Source of the DNA: Archegozetes longisetosus
Taxonomy: Eukaryota; Arthropoda; Arachnida; Sarcoptiformes; Trhypochthoniidae
Direction: 5' to 3'
Assembly (NCBI GenBank): GCA_018873245.2
Contig: JAEMBT020000009.1
Coordinates: 14,731,794-14,795,793 of the forward strand
Length of the DNA stretch: 64,000 nt
Below are positions 1-10,506 of the stretch, piece by piece. Position 1 is the stretch's first letter. Every line of letters starts with the position of its first letter. The notes under the pieces were generated by a model. That model saw only the letters and a program-made list of their open reading frames with translations, ran no database searches and was not told where the DNA came from. The position numbers and the translations under genes were made by a program.

Positions 1-282
1 ATTGTGTTACTTAAAAACTACAATAGATATAACAGTTGTTTAAAATGTATTTTTTAAAGCAATCCCCAATCTTATCAATGCATGTTCTCTAAAGTTTCGG
101 AAACATCAAATATGTGCAACAGTATACCATATAAATATAGGTTCAAAAAGATACATCATTGGCAGTAATGATTAACTACAGTTTCGAGAATAACTTCAAA
201 ATTTTAAGTATTATTATAGAATAAGTATATCAGTAAATCTATCAATTTTCATTGAACGATCATTTTAGTAATAAATTCTTAC

Positions 283-643
283 CGAAAATAGCAACAGCCA
301 AAAAGAAAATGAATAGATATAAATTCAAAACATCAGGTCTGGCATAAAGATAAGTAAAATCTCCCGTCATTATCGTAAAAGTTTTGTTGTTGTAAAAAAA
401 GGTGAATAAGCATTTCAATAAGAATGTCCAAATACATAATTGAAGTATTAATATGATTAATTTCCTCTTGATCAATCGTTTTCCACTTAAATAATCGTCC
501 ATCGATTCAGAAACAAATAAATGGTGTGACAGAGTAAATGATTCCAGTATTTTCAAACCTTCGTACCGATCATTCTTATTAGGTATAAAATATCTGAAAA
601 TGATATTTCGTACTTTGTATATCTCCGCACATAACCCTGCCAT
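283..643 (-). CDS. Chemoreceptor-like gene copy A, first coding exon only (partial)
   Basis: This exon is homologous in sequence and length (361 nt) to the first coding exons of copies B and C. It begins with ATG at 643 and ends in a GTAAG donor after position 283. The encoded ~120 residues carry a soluble N-terminus with the family block PNKNDRYEGLKILESF, a basic patch (GKRLIKRK), a first hydrophobic span and a second one just before the splice site. In copies B and C exon 2 follows after about 70-80 bp, but the 280 bp left here to the window edge show no exon-2 homology. Copy A is therefore either a truncated exon-1 duplicate or has a longer intron running off the window. The frame stays open 48 nt upstream of the ATG, as in copy C. 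Function is inferred only from the family call. Confidence 0.5.
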
Positions 644-2385
644 CGAAATTATTTCGGATAAAACACTTAAAATATAATTTGATGGTTTAAACTCTCTAAA
701 AATCTTCTATATTTTTATATGTTCACTACTTTAAACAAATAAGGCTTATTCTAACTCATGTGACTATTCTGTTTTTTACTAATAAAATGAAGTAGAATTG
801 TATCATTAAAATGAAGTTATAAGGAGAACATTCTATGAAAAATATTCAACTCATAAATCATTAGTAGTATTTATGAATATTTCAAACTCTTATTGCAAAA
901 ATACACATTAGTAACCATTTTACTTATTAAGAAATTATGAAATATGAATCGTTAATTCAAAAAATGACTCAAGTCATTAACTCAATGAGAATGGTTCAAT
1001 TTCGAGACTAATTTTAAGTTATTTCTGCAAAATCGATTAATTTCAACAATATATCATTTAAGTTAACTATCTCCTCAACGATAACCAATCATTTTGACAA
1101 GAAAAGAAGCTTTTTAGAAAATGTTTTATTTTACTCAAATTAAGATATAAAGTGATATAAAAAATTTTTTATACAACAAAACTCTCTTCCTATGAAAACA
1201 ACTGGTTATCTTTAAAAGATTTGCTTCTAATTAGACTCATATTTGATTAGTAATTATCTGAGTTCTTAGTCTGAAAACGAGTTGCTCGTTCAATAATAAA
1301 ACCAAAATCATAAAAAATCATTTTTATAAAATACGTTCGACTATTTTAAAATCTTTAGTATTTTATTACTTCACATTATATCTGAATGTTCAAATTTGTT
1401 TGAAAAAACTAATCAAATTTTTTCATCGTAGTCATAGATTATCTCTCTTTTGAAATAAAGTTAATCATAAACTCTACTTTGTGAAAAGTGAAACCTACCG
1501 TTCAGTCGAGATAAAAGTATAAAAATTATAATATAAACTGCATATTCAAATTTTCATTTAAGTTTCATTTAATTTTCACTCGCTCATTTGAGACATTGCT
1601 TAATAGTATTTCTTTACAAACAATTGGTTTAATATATTCAATAATAGATGCAATGCAAAATCATATTTCTATTTCTTTGATTACTTTACATTAAAACCTT
1701 GATACAACTATAGATTTCCAGAATAAAACTAAACTCAAATTTTGAATTCAATTTTATTAATATTATGCATCGATTAGATGCAACTTATTAACAAAGTTTG
1801 AGGCAAGTAAAACAAAAGTTAACTTTTTACTATAATGTTTGAGATAAAAACTATAGTAGTATTTAAAATGGTGTTCTGAATAAAACAAAGAAGTTTTACT
1901 TATAAAACTTATTTGTTAACTAAGTTTAGTGATCGAACTCGCTGATAAATTTGGTAAAAAGGACTAACGAATGCGACTATTACTCACATTAATAGCACCA
2001 ACAAGTATATGTTGTAGAGAAAATTTCCTAACACTATTTTTGTGTACCACATTAATTTTATTTTGATAAATCAAATTTTAAGTTTATGAATAATTGATAT
2101 TATTGCAATTAAGATATCAAATTGTAAAAGCTTTTAACTGCCTTATCTGAGTTTAGTTTTATTTTGGATAATGTGTATAAATCTGAGAATTTACTTCGAT
2201 ATAACTAGACTCATTTATGTCTAGACTTTTTTAGCATTAAGCCTACAGAGTCAATGCGGGAAATATCAAAATTGATACGTTTCAAAGAGATTTCGCTATA
2301 TCAACGATTGTTATATCAGGATTTTACTGTAACTAATACAATGCATTGATTTATTAGGCAAATATGAAACATACACAAAGGTAGG
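644..2385. other. 5' flank of chemoreceptor copy A, co-duplicated with copy C flank
   Basis: No gene is visible. Most of the stretch is AT-rich. 661-1370 aligns by eye with 15615-16330 upstream of copy C, and the first half also with 10507-11160 upstream of copy B. 2225-2385 aligns with 16340-16440 plus 17160-17220. The duplication unit thus includes promoter-proximal DNA as well as the gene. Confidence 0.55.
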
Positions 2386-2516
2386 GTGACCAAGTGTCCC
2401 GCATTATGTAGGATTGTCTCGCAATTAAGAGATGTGTCCCGCATCCCGCATGCACCTTTTGTGGGACGAAAAATATACATTTTAAGATTTATCTTTAAAA
2501 TTTCTCACTGTATTTT
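2386..2516. mobile_element. Possible hAT-type terminal fragment
   Basis: Homology to the copy C flank stops just after AAAGGTA, and a more GC-rich stretch starting GGGTGACCAAGTGTCCCGC follows. It resembles the left end of the hAT remnant at 16441 (CAGGGTAACCAAG). No matching right end or target duplication was found, so this is tentative. Confidence 0.25.
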
Positions 2517-2702
2517 CAGACATTTTGACGTCAAGTTTCTCTTTGAGAAGTTCTGATGTAGAAACTCGACTGTAGTTCTGCATGAATGAAAGTTTTATTT
2601 CTATTATACCCTATCGGTTAGTCAATAAGTTTTATACTCTATCGGTTAGGCAATAAGTTTTCGACCTCTTATGCATAGAGAACTGATTGACTGACCTGAA
2701 AC
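2517..2702 (-). pseudogene. Duplicated fragment of the PI-PLC X gene, downstream part
   Basis: This is near-identical to 20530-20712, the intron and start of exon 3 of the PI-PLC X gene. On the minus strand it contains the acceptor CATGCAG and the codons for TTVEF..., but the coding stops being homologous after SKCL. The other half of the fragment lies at 5634-5741, separated by the transposon at 2705-5631. No complete gene is possible here, so it is a dead gene fragment. Confidence 0.75.
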
Positions 2703-3819
2703 TAAGGTGCATAGCAAAATTATAGTTACAATCATTTTTTCTCAATAAAATAAAAAGCTTAAAATAAAATGCAACCACACATTAAACATAAGAAAAACAC
2801 ATTCAAATCCAAAATCTAAATATATTTTTATAATTTTTAAATTAAACTTCAGTGGTAAAATCACAAAAATATGAATTTTTGCTAATGCAAAAGTATAGTT
2901 ACAAAAATGTATAATTAAAATATTTTAAAAATTAAATTAATATAACAAAGATCCATCTAGAGGTGATGGACATTCATGAGCAATATCATATGCTATTGTT
3001 TTAAGCGTTTTTGCCATTGTGATTAGTTTTATTTAACAATTCTTGAGAATGCCGCGCGGTAAACATCTTACCGAATTTGAATGTGGCCAAATAATTCTTA
3101 TCGTCGCGAGAAGAGTTGTCGGGAAATAGGGAAATTAATTGGAAGATCTCATAATGTGGTCAAGAATTATTTAAAAGACCCCGAAAATTACGGAGTAAAA
3201 CCACGCTCAGGACGCCCGCAAAAACTAAACAGCAGAGATAAACGAAGGATTCTTCAGGCGTGTAGTAATAATTCTACTTCACTTCAACAAATTAAGCATA
3301 ATTTGCAACTTAATGTATCAGTGCGGACAATTGGCCGAGTAATTAATGATTCAGATCACATTGTTTATAAGAAAAAAAAAGCAAAACCCAAATTGACTGA
3401 CCAACATAAGTTACATCGGCTTAACTGGGCTCTAGAAAGAATGGGATGGACAAATGAATGGCAAGATATCGTTTGGAGTGATGAAAAGAAGTTTAATTTA
3501 GATGGTCCCAACGGGTTTCAATATTATCGGCACGATCTCAGGAAGGAAGAACCAATGTTTTCAAAGCAGGTACAGGGTGGTGGATCAGTGATGGTTTGGG
3601 GAGCATTCGGATGGAATGGTACAACGAATTTAGCCGTGATAGAGATTAAAATGAAAGCACCCGATTATATTGAAATGCTCGGAACGCATTTACAGTCCGG
3701 CTCATAATTATTAGGCCACTATATTTTTTAGGAATTTTCAATTAAAAGTTGAACTTTTAATAAATCGCGCGAAGCCAGTTTGATTACTACTGTATGGATG
3801 ACTCATTTACGAAAAATTG

Positions 3820-3843
3820 CGTTAATCCGGCGCCGGATTAACG
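3820..3843. repeat. Perfect 24-bp palindrome inside Tc-B left end
   Basis: The half-site is CGTTAATCCGGC followed immediately by its exact reverse complement. It lies between the outer (3693) and inner (3871) transposase-site candidates. No equivalent palindrome was seen at the right end. Confidence 0.9.
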
Positions 3844-4019
3844 AGCACGACAGAAAAACTTGATTTCTGATGTGTGCAAAAGTATTAGGCCAGTTAGTGA
3901 CATTTTAGTTTCTTAGACTCTACGTGAATAAAAACTTAAGTAAGTGATTGAAAACTGTAATATAGAAATTTGTGCACATTATTAGCTATATATTTTGCAT
4001 TTTAGTCCAAGTATTGACA

Positions 4020-5015
4020 ATGCCTATGGCCAAGGAGTTGACCGAACATGAGCGCGGCCAAATTGCGGCTCTGTTCAAAGAAGGTAAGTCCCGAAGGAAA
4101 ATAGCGGCCGCGATTGGAAGGTCGAAGTGTGCCGTCGACTATTACTTGGCCAACCCCGAAGACCACGGTAGAAAGAACCGCTCAGGAAGACCCCCGGAAG
4201 TAACTCAGCGTGATCAACGGCGTATTCTACGGTGCGCCACCAACACTGGGCAGTCGGCTACGAAGATTAAAACATCTCTACAGTTGTCCTACCACCCGAG
4301 CACCGTGAAAAGAGTTCTAAAGAAATCACCGAACCATAAATACACAAAAAGAATGGCTAAACCTCCATTAAAACCTGAACATAAACAAGCCCGTTTGGAT
4401 TGGGCGAAGAATCATATGGAATTTGGTATCAATTGGCGAAAAGTGGTTTGGAGCGATGAGAAGAAGTTCAACCTCGATGGTCCTGATGGCCTCCAATATT
4501 ATTGGCACGACCTTAGGACAGAACCAGAACTCTTCTCTAAAAACACAAATGGAGGAGGTTCGGTGATGATTTGGGCTGGCTTCGGGTGGACCGGGAAGAC
4601 AAACATCGCATTCATAGATGGTCGAATGAATGCCGGCGGGTACCAGACAATGCTCGAAGAGTACCTCTTACCGAAGGGAGTCGAAATTGGTGGTCAGAAT
4701 TGGATATTTCAGCAGGACAACGCGAGTATCCACAATGCAAAGTCGACTAAAGAATGGTTTACTTGCCATGATATCGAAGTGATGAAGTGGCCATCTCGTA
4801 GTCCGGACCTTAACCCCATCGAAAACCTATGGGGCATCCTCGTACGCCAAGTTTACGCCGATGGCCGCCAATTCGAGACCGTCAATGAACTGAAGGCCTC
4901 AATTCAAGAAGAATGGACGAAAATAGAGACAGAACTTCTTCAGAAACTAGTCAATAGCATGCAAGACAGAGTTTTTAATGTAATTCTAAAAATTGGGGGG
5001 CAAACTAAATATTAA
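4020..5015 (+). CDS. Tc1/mariner transposase, full length (331 aa)
   Basis: This is a cut-and-paste DNA transposase that would act in the nucleus on the terminal repeats of its own element. The frame is uninterrupted from ATG 4020 to TAA 5013-5015. An N-terminal helix-turn-helix (ERGQIAALFKEGKSRRKIAA) is followed by a second HTH with the GRPP turn near residue 58. The DDE domain has all three acidic residues: D in WSDEKKFNLDG, D in FQQDNASIH, and E in SPDLNPIENLWG. 34 residues separate the second D from the E, which is the Tc1 DD34E signature. Length is normal for the family (about 340). An upstream in-frame ATG at 3972 would add 16 hydrophobic residues; the 4020 start matches the MP(R/M).. 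start of relatives. It may be active, since nothing visible disables it. Confidence 0.93.
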   Translation: MPMAKELTEHERGQIAALFKEGKSRRKIAAAIGRSKCAVDYYLANPEDHGRKNRSGRPPEVTQRDQRRILRCATNTGQSATKIKTSLQLSYHPSTVKRVLKKSPNHKYTKRMAKPPLKPEHKQARLDWAKNHMEFGINWRKVVWSDEKKFNLDGPDGLQYYWHDLRTEPELFSKNTNGGGSVMIWAGFGWTGKTNIAFIDGRMNAGGYQTMLEEYLLPKGVEIGGQNWIFQQDNASIHNAKSTKEWFTCHDIEVMKWPSRSPDLNPIENLWGILVRQVYADGRQFETVNELKASIQEEWTKIETELLQKLVNSMQDRVFNVILKIGGQTKY

Positions 5016-5633
5016 TCTTATTTTATTTAATAAATTCGGTTTTGGCCTAATACTTTTGCACACACGGTTTTTATGTTTTCCGTTCGCGCGCGGCGTCCCG
5101 ATGGACGCGGGTAAAATAAAGTCTCGGCGAAATGTGAGTATCTTTGAGATACACTATCCCACCAAATATTATTAAATTATTCCTACATTAAGTGCTAAAA
5201 TTTCAAAAAATTATAGTGGCCTAATAATTATGAGCCGGACTGTATTGCCCTTTGGACATTCATGCACGACAATACAGGTGTCCACACCGCTAACTCGAAT
5301 TTAAGATGGTTTGCCGAAAAAAGAATTAAATTATTACCGTGGCCGGCGTGTTCCCCGCACTTAAATCCTATTGAAAACCTATGGGGAATACTTTGCTGAC
5401 GGGTTTATAGGAATGGCCGCCAATTTAACACTCGTGAAGAGCTAAAGCAGACAATATTCGAAGAATGGGAGAATATTTCAAAAGCCGAATTACAAAATTT
5501 AATTAATTCTATGCCTAATCGTATCTATAACGTTATTCTAAAAAAGGATCTACAATAGATAACTAAATTCCACATTAAAGTTCCATTTAATAATATTTAG
5601 ATGCCTGTAACTATACTTTTGCTATGGACCTTA

Positions 5634-5741
5634 TAAATATATCACCACTACCTGTGACTACCACTTGGTCCCGATATAGAAATCGATTGAATCGAGTATT
5701 TTCGCCCTCTTTTTTCTACTTTTGCACTTTCTGGTTCCTCA
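5634..5741 (-). pseudogene. Duplicated fragment of the PI-PLC X gene, upstream part
   Basis: This is near-identical to 20713-20822. On the minus strand it codes for the exon 2 end of the PI-PLC gene (block KYSIQSISISGPSGSH, then GTAGTGG donor). It is the continuation of 2517-2702, split by Tc-A. Homology ends at the GTGAGGAACC boundary and unrelated DNA with stops follows. Confidence 0.75.
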
Positions 5742-5787
5742 CTAATGGGTTACTTTAATATATCTAATAAAAGTATATTAAATAATT

Positions 5788-7349
5788 GGTAGGATTTCGG
5801 CTGTGCAGGCAGTTGCTTAGAGAATACCCTGTTTCAAACATTCACCCCAAAACCCGGTTTTTATCTAGTAAATGTAAACATTGAGACTGATAGTATGTAT
5901 TTAATTTTATAGTAGTGTAAACATTGTGTTTATGAATGAAAATGAGTTTTGAAAATTTTAGTTTTGTTAAATTAAATGAGCTCAATTTTGGTGAGTCCAT
6001 CCAAAATGAACGTGACGCACAAAATTTCATTCTTCAAAACCAGTTCATCAGTTTGGTGCCGCCTCCATGTCCTGTTTGTGGTTAGCAAATGCCGGTTGAG
6101 AAAACCTATTTTTCGCTGTCGAAAATATAACTGCCGTAAGTTGCTTTCTACCTTAACAGGTACATGGATTGAGATATGCCGCCTCACTAAATTACAAGTT
6201 TTAAAGCTTATATTTTTGTTTTGCTGTCGCCGACCGGTGGCTAAGGCCGTTGAAATAGCCGGCGTTGCGTCTGAGGTGGCGGTGAATTGGTACAAGTTTT
6301 GTATGCACGTTTGTAAACTTGTAAACCAAAACTTACCGCTTGTACCAATTGGGGGTCCAAGATTAACGGCCAAGATTGACGAGATCGCAATTTAGCGCCG
6401 TAAGTATCAGCGTGGCTGCATCTTGCAGAAGCAGACGCAGTGGATCTTCACCGGTATTTGTCGGGAAACTAAAAGGGCTTTCGTTGTTCCTGTCCGGGTA
6501 CGGGGGTGCGGACACTAGTACCGCTTATAAAAAAGTATGTTGGGGTTCCCTCGATAGGTTAGGGTGAGCAGCTGATTACCGTTTATCCTGACGGATGGTC
6601 AGCATATTCGGGACTCGGAGCGTTAGGTTATAATCACGGGGTGGCTGTACATCAGCCAAACTTTTGAACCCGCAAAACCGTGGAAAGACTCAACCGAAGT
6701 TTGAAGGAGTTTTTGCCTGGATCATCTAATACCGATCTCCTGGACTCCCATATTCATCAATTTTTATACTTTCGTCGCTTCAATGGACTAACGGTTGGCG
6801 AAGTCTTCAAGAATTTCATTTCTGATGTCCTCAAAACTTGTCCGGGTCCAAAGTTGGATTAGCAGCGTTTAAAAGTGAACTGAGAACTCTTCATTTGTCC
6901 GAGGGATATTTATTTTAATAACGATATATTTAAAAATAGGTCTATTGTTAATACTTATTTGCTAATATTAACCCTTTAGAAAATTTATTTGCTAATAAAG
7001 TTATTAAGTGTGAATTATATTTGTAAAATAATCATTCGAATGGTTACAATATAAACATGACTATCATCATCGGCTGATCCATGTCCTTAGGTGATAATAA
7101 TCATGTTTATACTTTATTCACTCGTCTGAAGAAGTACGTCAACTCTTTTTTGATAACTTTACTGTTTAACTTCTTGGGCGCGCTTCTTGAGATATCGCTA
7201 CAATTATGTTTAGCGGCTAAATTTACATTTAATTGTGTCAATTTATTACTGGCTTAAAAGTCATCAAAAGTTTTTGGGGTTCTTATATCAGCGCATTTAG
7301 GGTTTTTCAAGGCAAGGATTTCCGCTGCCTCCACAGCCGAAATCCTACC
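5788..7349. mobile_element. Degraded Merlin/IS1016-like (ISXO2-domain) transposon
   Basis: The terminal inverted repeats begin GGTAGGATTTCGGCTGTGCA at 5788. The right copy ends at 7349 (complement of GGTAGGATTTCGGCTGTGGA). No clean target duplication was recognised. The interior holds a decayed transposase (5942-6862). A small inverted pair at about 7048-7115 (AATATAAACATGA / TCATGTTTATACTT) lies near the right end. The remaining interior sequence is non-coding. Confidence 0.75.
5942..6862 (+). pseudogene. ISXO2/Merlin-type transposase remnant
   Basis: The frame opens at ATG 5942 (MSFENFSFVKLNE) and reaches a zinc-ribbon half CPVCG before TAG at 6083. In a shifted frame it continues with FRCRKYNCRK, a basic helix and GVASEVAVNWYKF. 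It ends at KIDEIAI before a stop at 6393; the DE pair matches the catalytic VEIDET block of the family. Further frames give QWIFTGICRETKRAF and, near 6680, VERLNRSLKEF and FLYFRRFNG, the C-terminal hallmarks. Stops and frameshifts are scattered through it, so it is non-functional. The family call rests on recognising these motifs in order. Confidence 0.8.
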
Positions 7350-7789
7350 ATATAAATAACAATATATCTAAAAATTTCATAGTAATTAAGAAAATATATA
7401 CATATAAAATGACATCGAAAATACAAATAAATAACAACTTGAAAAGAGATATTACATTTATAATTACTAGTATTAATAAGAATGCTGTTATTCAATGAAA
7501 TATTTATTGTTTCGACACTTATATTAAAATTTCCAGCCCACTCATATGGAGAGCTTTTTTAACTTTTAGATTTCTTAAAATGTTTCCATCATAACCTGTT
7601 CATATTATTACAAAAATCTCAAAATACTAGGAAATGCTTTATATACAGACCAGAGCAGAATTATAAACAAATGTTTTTTATTTATAAAAAGAGAACCAAT
7701 TGAAGAAATCAGTTGAAATTTTGGTATTTTTTACAGAATACAGATACATATTTATGATATAAGTCTGGTCAATATTAGAAAAATGCGCG

Positions 7790-8015
7790 CTATAAGAGCA
7801 TTGTCTTGTAGCCTTGTTTGATAATATTGGTCTCCGGCCTGACCGCTGTATTTTACGGTAATTATCTCTATTCTTCAGATAACTTCTCACCACAGAGAAT
7901 GAACGATTCAAATAAGAGCCAATGAACTGATCTTTTGCTCACACACACACACACACACACACAGGCAATCGATGACACCCTTTTCATAGTCAGAAAGTTG
8001 AGTTCCACGAGGCAT
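7790..8015 (-). pseudogene. Tc1 transposase N-terminal remnant with (CA)n insertion
   Basis: On the minus strand ATG at 8015 opens MPRGTQLSDYEKGVID, a typical Tc1 N-terminus. The frame then runs into a (TG)n tract. Homology resumes in another frame with NRSFSVVRSYLKNRDNYRK and RSGRRPILSNKATRQ, the helix-turn-helix and GRPP-like turn. The catalytic domain is absent. Confidence 0.75.
7938..7964. repeat. (CA)n microsatellite inside Tc-D
   Basis: About 12 CA units, lying exactly within the remnant transposase reading frame. Confidence 0.95.
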
Positions 8016-8370
8016 TGTCTCATCATCGAAGAAATCAGCAGAAGAATATTAAAAGAACAGAGGATCGAATTGAATACGTACCTATCACGCGATTCTACTC
8101 ATATCCTAAACTATTGTTGCATTTCAAGCTTGTTTACCTCAAATTTGTGAGTTATTACGCCACAAAGTTAAAATTGTCTATAGTTTTGCTCCTATTTAAA
8201 AATCGTGAATTTCAAATTTCGTTCCTTCCAGTATTTGGAATGAGACTAAATTTTTCCTAAAGTTATATGTCAAGATAACACATAATATATCAAAGTTTCA
8301 TCAGCTTATCTCAATAAGTTCAAAAGATATAAGAGAAAAATTCATTTGTCTATAATTTTGCTCTGGACTG

Positions 8371-8907
8371 TAATTATCATATTGATTTGATATTCTTATT
8401 TATCACTTAAATATTAAAGGATAAAACCAGTAAAGCTTATCTTAGATACCCTGTATGTTGAACATAAAGAAAGGTTGTTATACTAATATTTTTTTAATTG
8501 CAAGAGATTTCGCAATACAATCTCAAAGGCAAAACACATATTAAGATGTTATTAATTGAATTCTTTTAAAATATAAAATGTTGGTGCAGTACAATTAGAA
8601 CTGTTAGTGAAGAACAAAATATTTTGAGAATGGAGTACTGAATAATGTTATTTCCAAATTTTTGAAGTAAACTGTAAATTTCTTCATGTCAAATAAATCT
8701 GTAAAACTAATTCATGTCGAACTAACAAACTATAGTTAGACGAAATCTATGTAGCCCTCCTGATAAATTAGACGAAGTTTAGTCATTTGAATACTAAACT
8801 AATTCGTAAACACTCACTTTTGTATAATTATCGATAGAATTAAAAATTTTATGCATTTAGAAGCAAAATTACATTTTAATGGACAATTCGTTTCAATTTG
8901 TTAATTA
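8371..8907. other. 3' flank of chemoreceptor copy B
   Basis: No gene seen. 8532-8900 aligns by eye with 13170-13540 downstream of copy C, so the tandem duplication includes several hundred bases of 3' flank. Confidence 0.5.
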
Positions 8908-10506
8908 TTAGCCAAACAAATCCATTAAAAGTATAAAATTCTTAACACAATTAGCAGTAAATAAATAAAACTCGTAATTAGTAAACGGAAAGAAATAAAG
9001 ACAATAAAAACCAATAACAGGACCCGAAAGTTTCTCAATCAAACCCAAAACTTTCAATTTTAATATTATAGCTTCTGGTTTTCGAGCTATTATTGAACTT
9101 AACTTATTATATGGTCGATTAACTGCTTTTGGGATCACAGAAAACGAATAATTGATTGTGAAAAGTAGAACAATTCCTGATAAACTCATTATAAAAGCCA
9201 AAATTCGATTAAGAGTATCAACTTCTCGATGGATTGATAGTATGACTAGTAAATCAATTACCGGAACAGAAAAATAGTAAAATATAAAACCCATGAATTT
9301 CATATTACTATTAATTCGGTCGACTATTACACAACATCTATTGTGATCACGGATTATATATCCCAACAAAGAGTTGCCACCTAAGAGAAAATGAAAACCT
9401 AAAGTTTGATTTTAAATTTTGATTCGCAAGTCAAATTTATTACACTTTTTAGTGATGCGAAAATAGGCTTTGTAATCGAACGTTAATCAGATAAAAGAAT
9501 AACCTGTATTGACTCGGCACATGTTGAAGCACAAGTGTATCTGAGTATGATTGGGAGTGTGGATACGCGATGCAGTGCCTAATTGTGTGCATTCGATATT
9601 TCTAGTAACATATGTATTGAAGTGATTGTGCACAACCACTGAGTGTGAATATTACTGATTAAAATTCTCTATAATTACCTCTTCTGAAGTAAATTTCAAT
9701 CATGTCATATATTTGTTTAAATCTATATCTTATATATAACGAAATTAGATAAACATGTAAACTCGCAATCCACAAGACAAAAAAGGCGTGATATAAGCTT
9801 ATTATCAGTATCACAAACCAAATCGACATATGAATAATAGAAACATCCATCTCAGGATCAGAGTAAGCGATTGTCATGAATACGAATACATAAGTGTACA
9901 CAATAAAGGGTCCCGTCTTCAAAAAAATAATAATTAATTTAACAGCCAATTTGGACTTGATAGAGAACTTTTCCAAATATTTATCATTCAATTGGTATTC
10001 ATTTGAATTGATTATCTGATGAATAATTTTTAGCAATTCACATTGATTTCTATACTCCATAGTCAATAAACTAATTCCTTAATTTAAAAAATAATCAGTT
10101 TCGAGTGATTTTTTGAAACAATAGGTAATAATCATCATCTCTTACCTAATAAAGCAACAGACATAAAGAAAATGAACCCCAGTAAATTTAAAATATCAGG
10201 TCTGGGATACGAATAAGTAAAGTCTCCTATCATAGTTATAAAGGTTTTATTGTTGTTAAAGGAGACGAATAAGCATTTTAATAAGACTATCCAAATACAT
10301 AATTGAAGTATTAATATGATTAATTTTCTCTTGATCAATCGTTTTCCACTTAAATAATCTTCTATCGATTCAGAAACTGCTAAACAGTGCGACAGAGTAA
10401 ACGATTCCAGTATTTTCAATCCTTCGTACGGATCATCCTTATTAGGCATAAAATATTTTAAAACGGCATTTCGTACTTTATCTATCTTAATAAGTAACTT
10501 TGCCAT
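8908..10506 (-). CDS. Chemoreceptor-like 7TM protein, copy B (410 aa)
   Basis: Exons are 10506-10146, 10077-9679 and 9380-8908 (361, 399 and 473 nt), both introns in phase 1 with GT-AG ends. The product has about seven hydrophobic spans. Two are in exon 1 (residues ~60-82 and ~101-120), two in exon 2, and three in exon 3, the last being GFYCLYFFPFTNYEFYLFTA near the C-terminus. Length and topology, with short loops and a conserved last transmembrane span, fit arthropod gustatory-receptor-type chemoreceptors. The family call comes from overall character, not a diagnostic motif. These receptors act as ligand-gated channels in sensory neurons. The frame upstream of the ATG carries two stops, unlike copies A and C. 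Another orphan 7TM family remains possible. Confidence 0.6.

Larger units (their letters stand above)
3693..5242. mobile_element. Nested Tc1-like transposon 'Tc-B', structurally intact, IR/DR type
   Basis: The element is 1550 bp and flanked by TA at 3691-3692 and 5243-5244. The outer inverted repeats match perfectly for 31 bp, beginning CAGTCCGGCTCATAATTATT. About 180 bp inside each end lies a second motif in the same orientation as the outer one: TGTGTGCAAAAGTATTAGGC at 3871 and its complement ending at 5066. Outer and inner motifs share the core ATTAGGCCA. This is the two-site IR/DR arrangement known from Sleeping Beauty-like Tc1 elements, where each site binds transposase. A perfect 24-bp palindrome lies at 3820-3843 between the left sites. 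Base composition is clearly richer in GC than the surroundings. Confidence 0.92.
3049..5558 (+). pseudogene. Tc-A transposase, inactivated (DD34E Tc1 family)
   Basis: The reading frame starts MPRGKHLTEFE at 3049 and shifts frame near 3100. It continues through the paired helix-turn-helix region (KLIGRSHNVVKNYL, RSGRPQK) and the first catalytic Asp block (WSDEKKFNLDGPNG). It is then cut at 3691 by insertion of the nested element. Homology resumes at 5245 after a short gap with block MHDNTGVHTANSN (second Asp) and SPHLNPIENLWG (third acidic residue, Glu), and ends at TAG 5556-5558. An in-frame TGA lies at 5397-5399. At least four lesions (frameshift, insertion, gap or frameshift at the junction, stop) show that it cannot make transposase. 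Confidence 0.9.
2705..5631. mobile_element. Tc1-like transposon 'Tc-A', broken by a nested Tc1
   Basis: The termini are inverted: AGGTGCATAGCAAAATTATA on the left, and the complement of TATACTTTTGCTATGGACCT on the right. TA duplications flank it at 2703-2704 and 5632-5633. The paralogous, uninterrupted sequence at 20700-20720 reads GAAACTATAAATAT and is the empty site, which confirms the boundaries. A second copy of the terminal motif (GCAAAAGTATAGTTACA, near 2888) indicates an IR/DR-type left end; no inner motif is seen on the right. The element contains a decayed transposase and a younger Tc1 (3693-5242). Confidence 0.9.
7646..8370. mobile_element. Degraded Tc1-like element 'Tc-D' (725 bp)
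   Basis: The ends are inverted: CAGACCAGAGCAGAATTATA on the left and the complement of CAGTCCAGAGCAAAATTATA on the right. TA flanks at 7644-7645 and 8371-8372. A partial inner copy of the end motif lies near 8177. Too short for a full transposase; only the N-terminal part survives on the minus strand. Confidence 0.85.
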
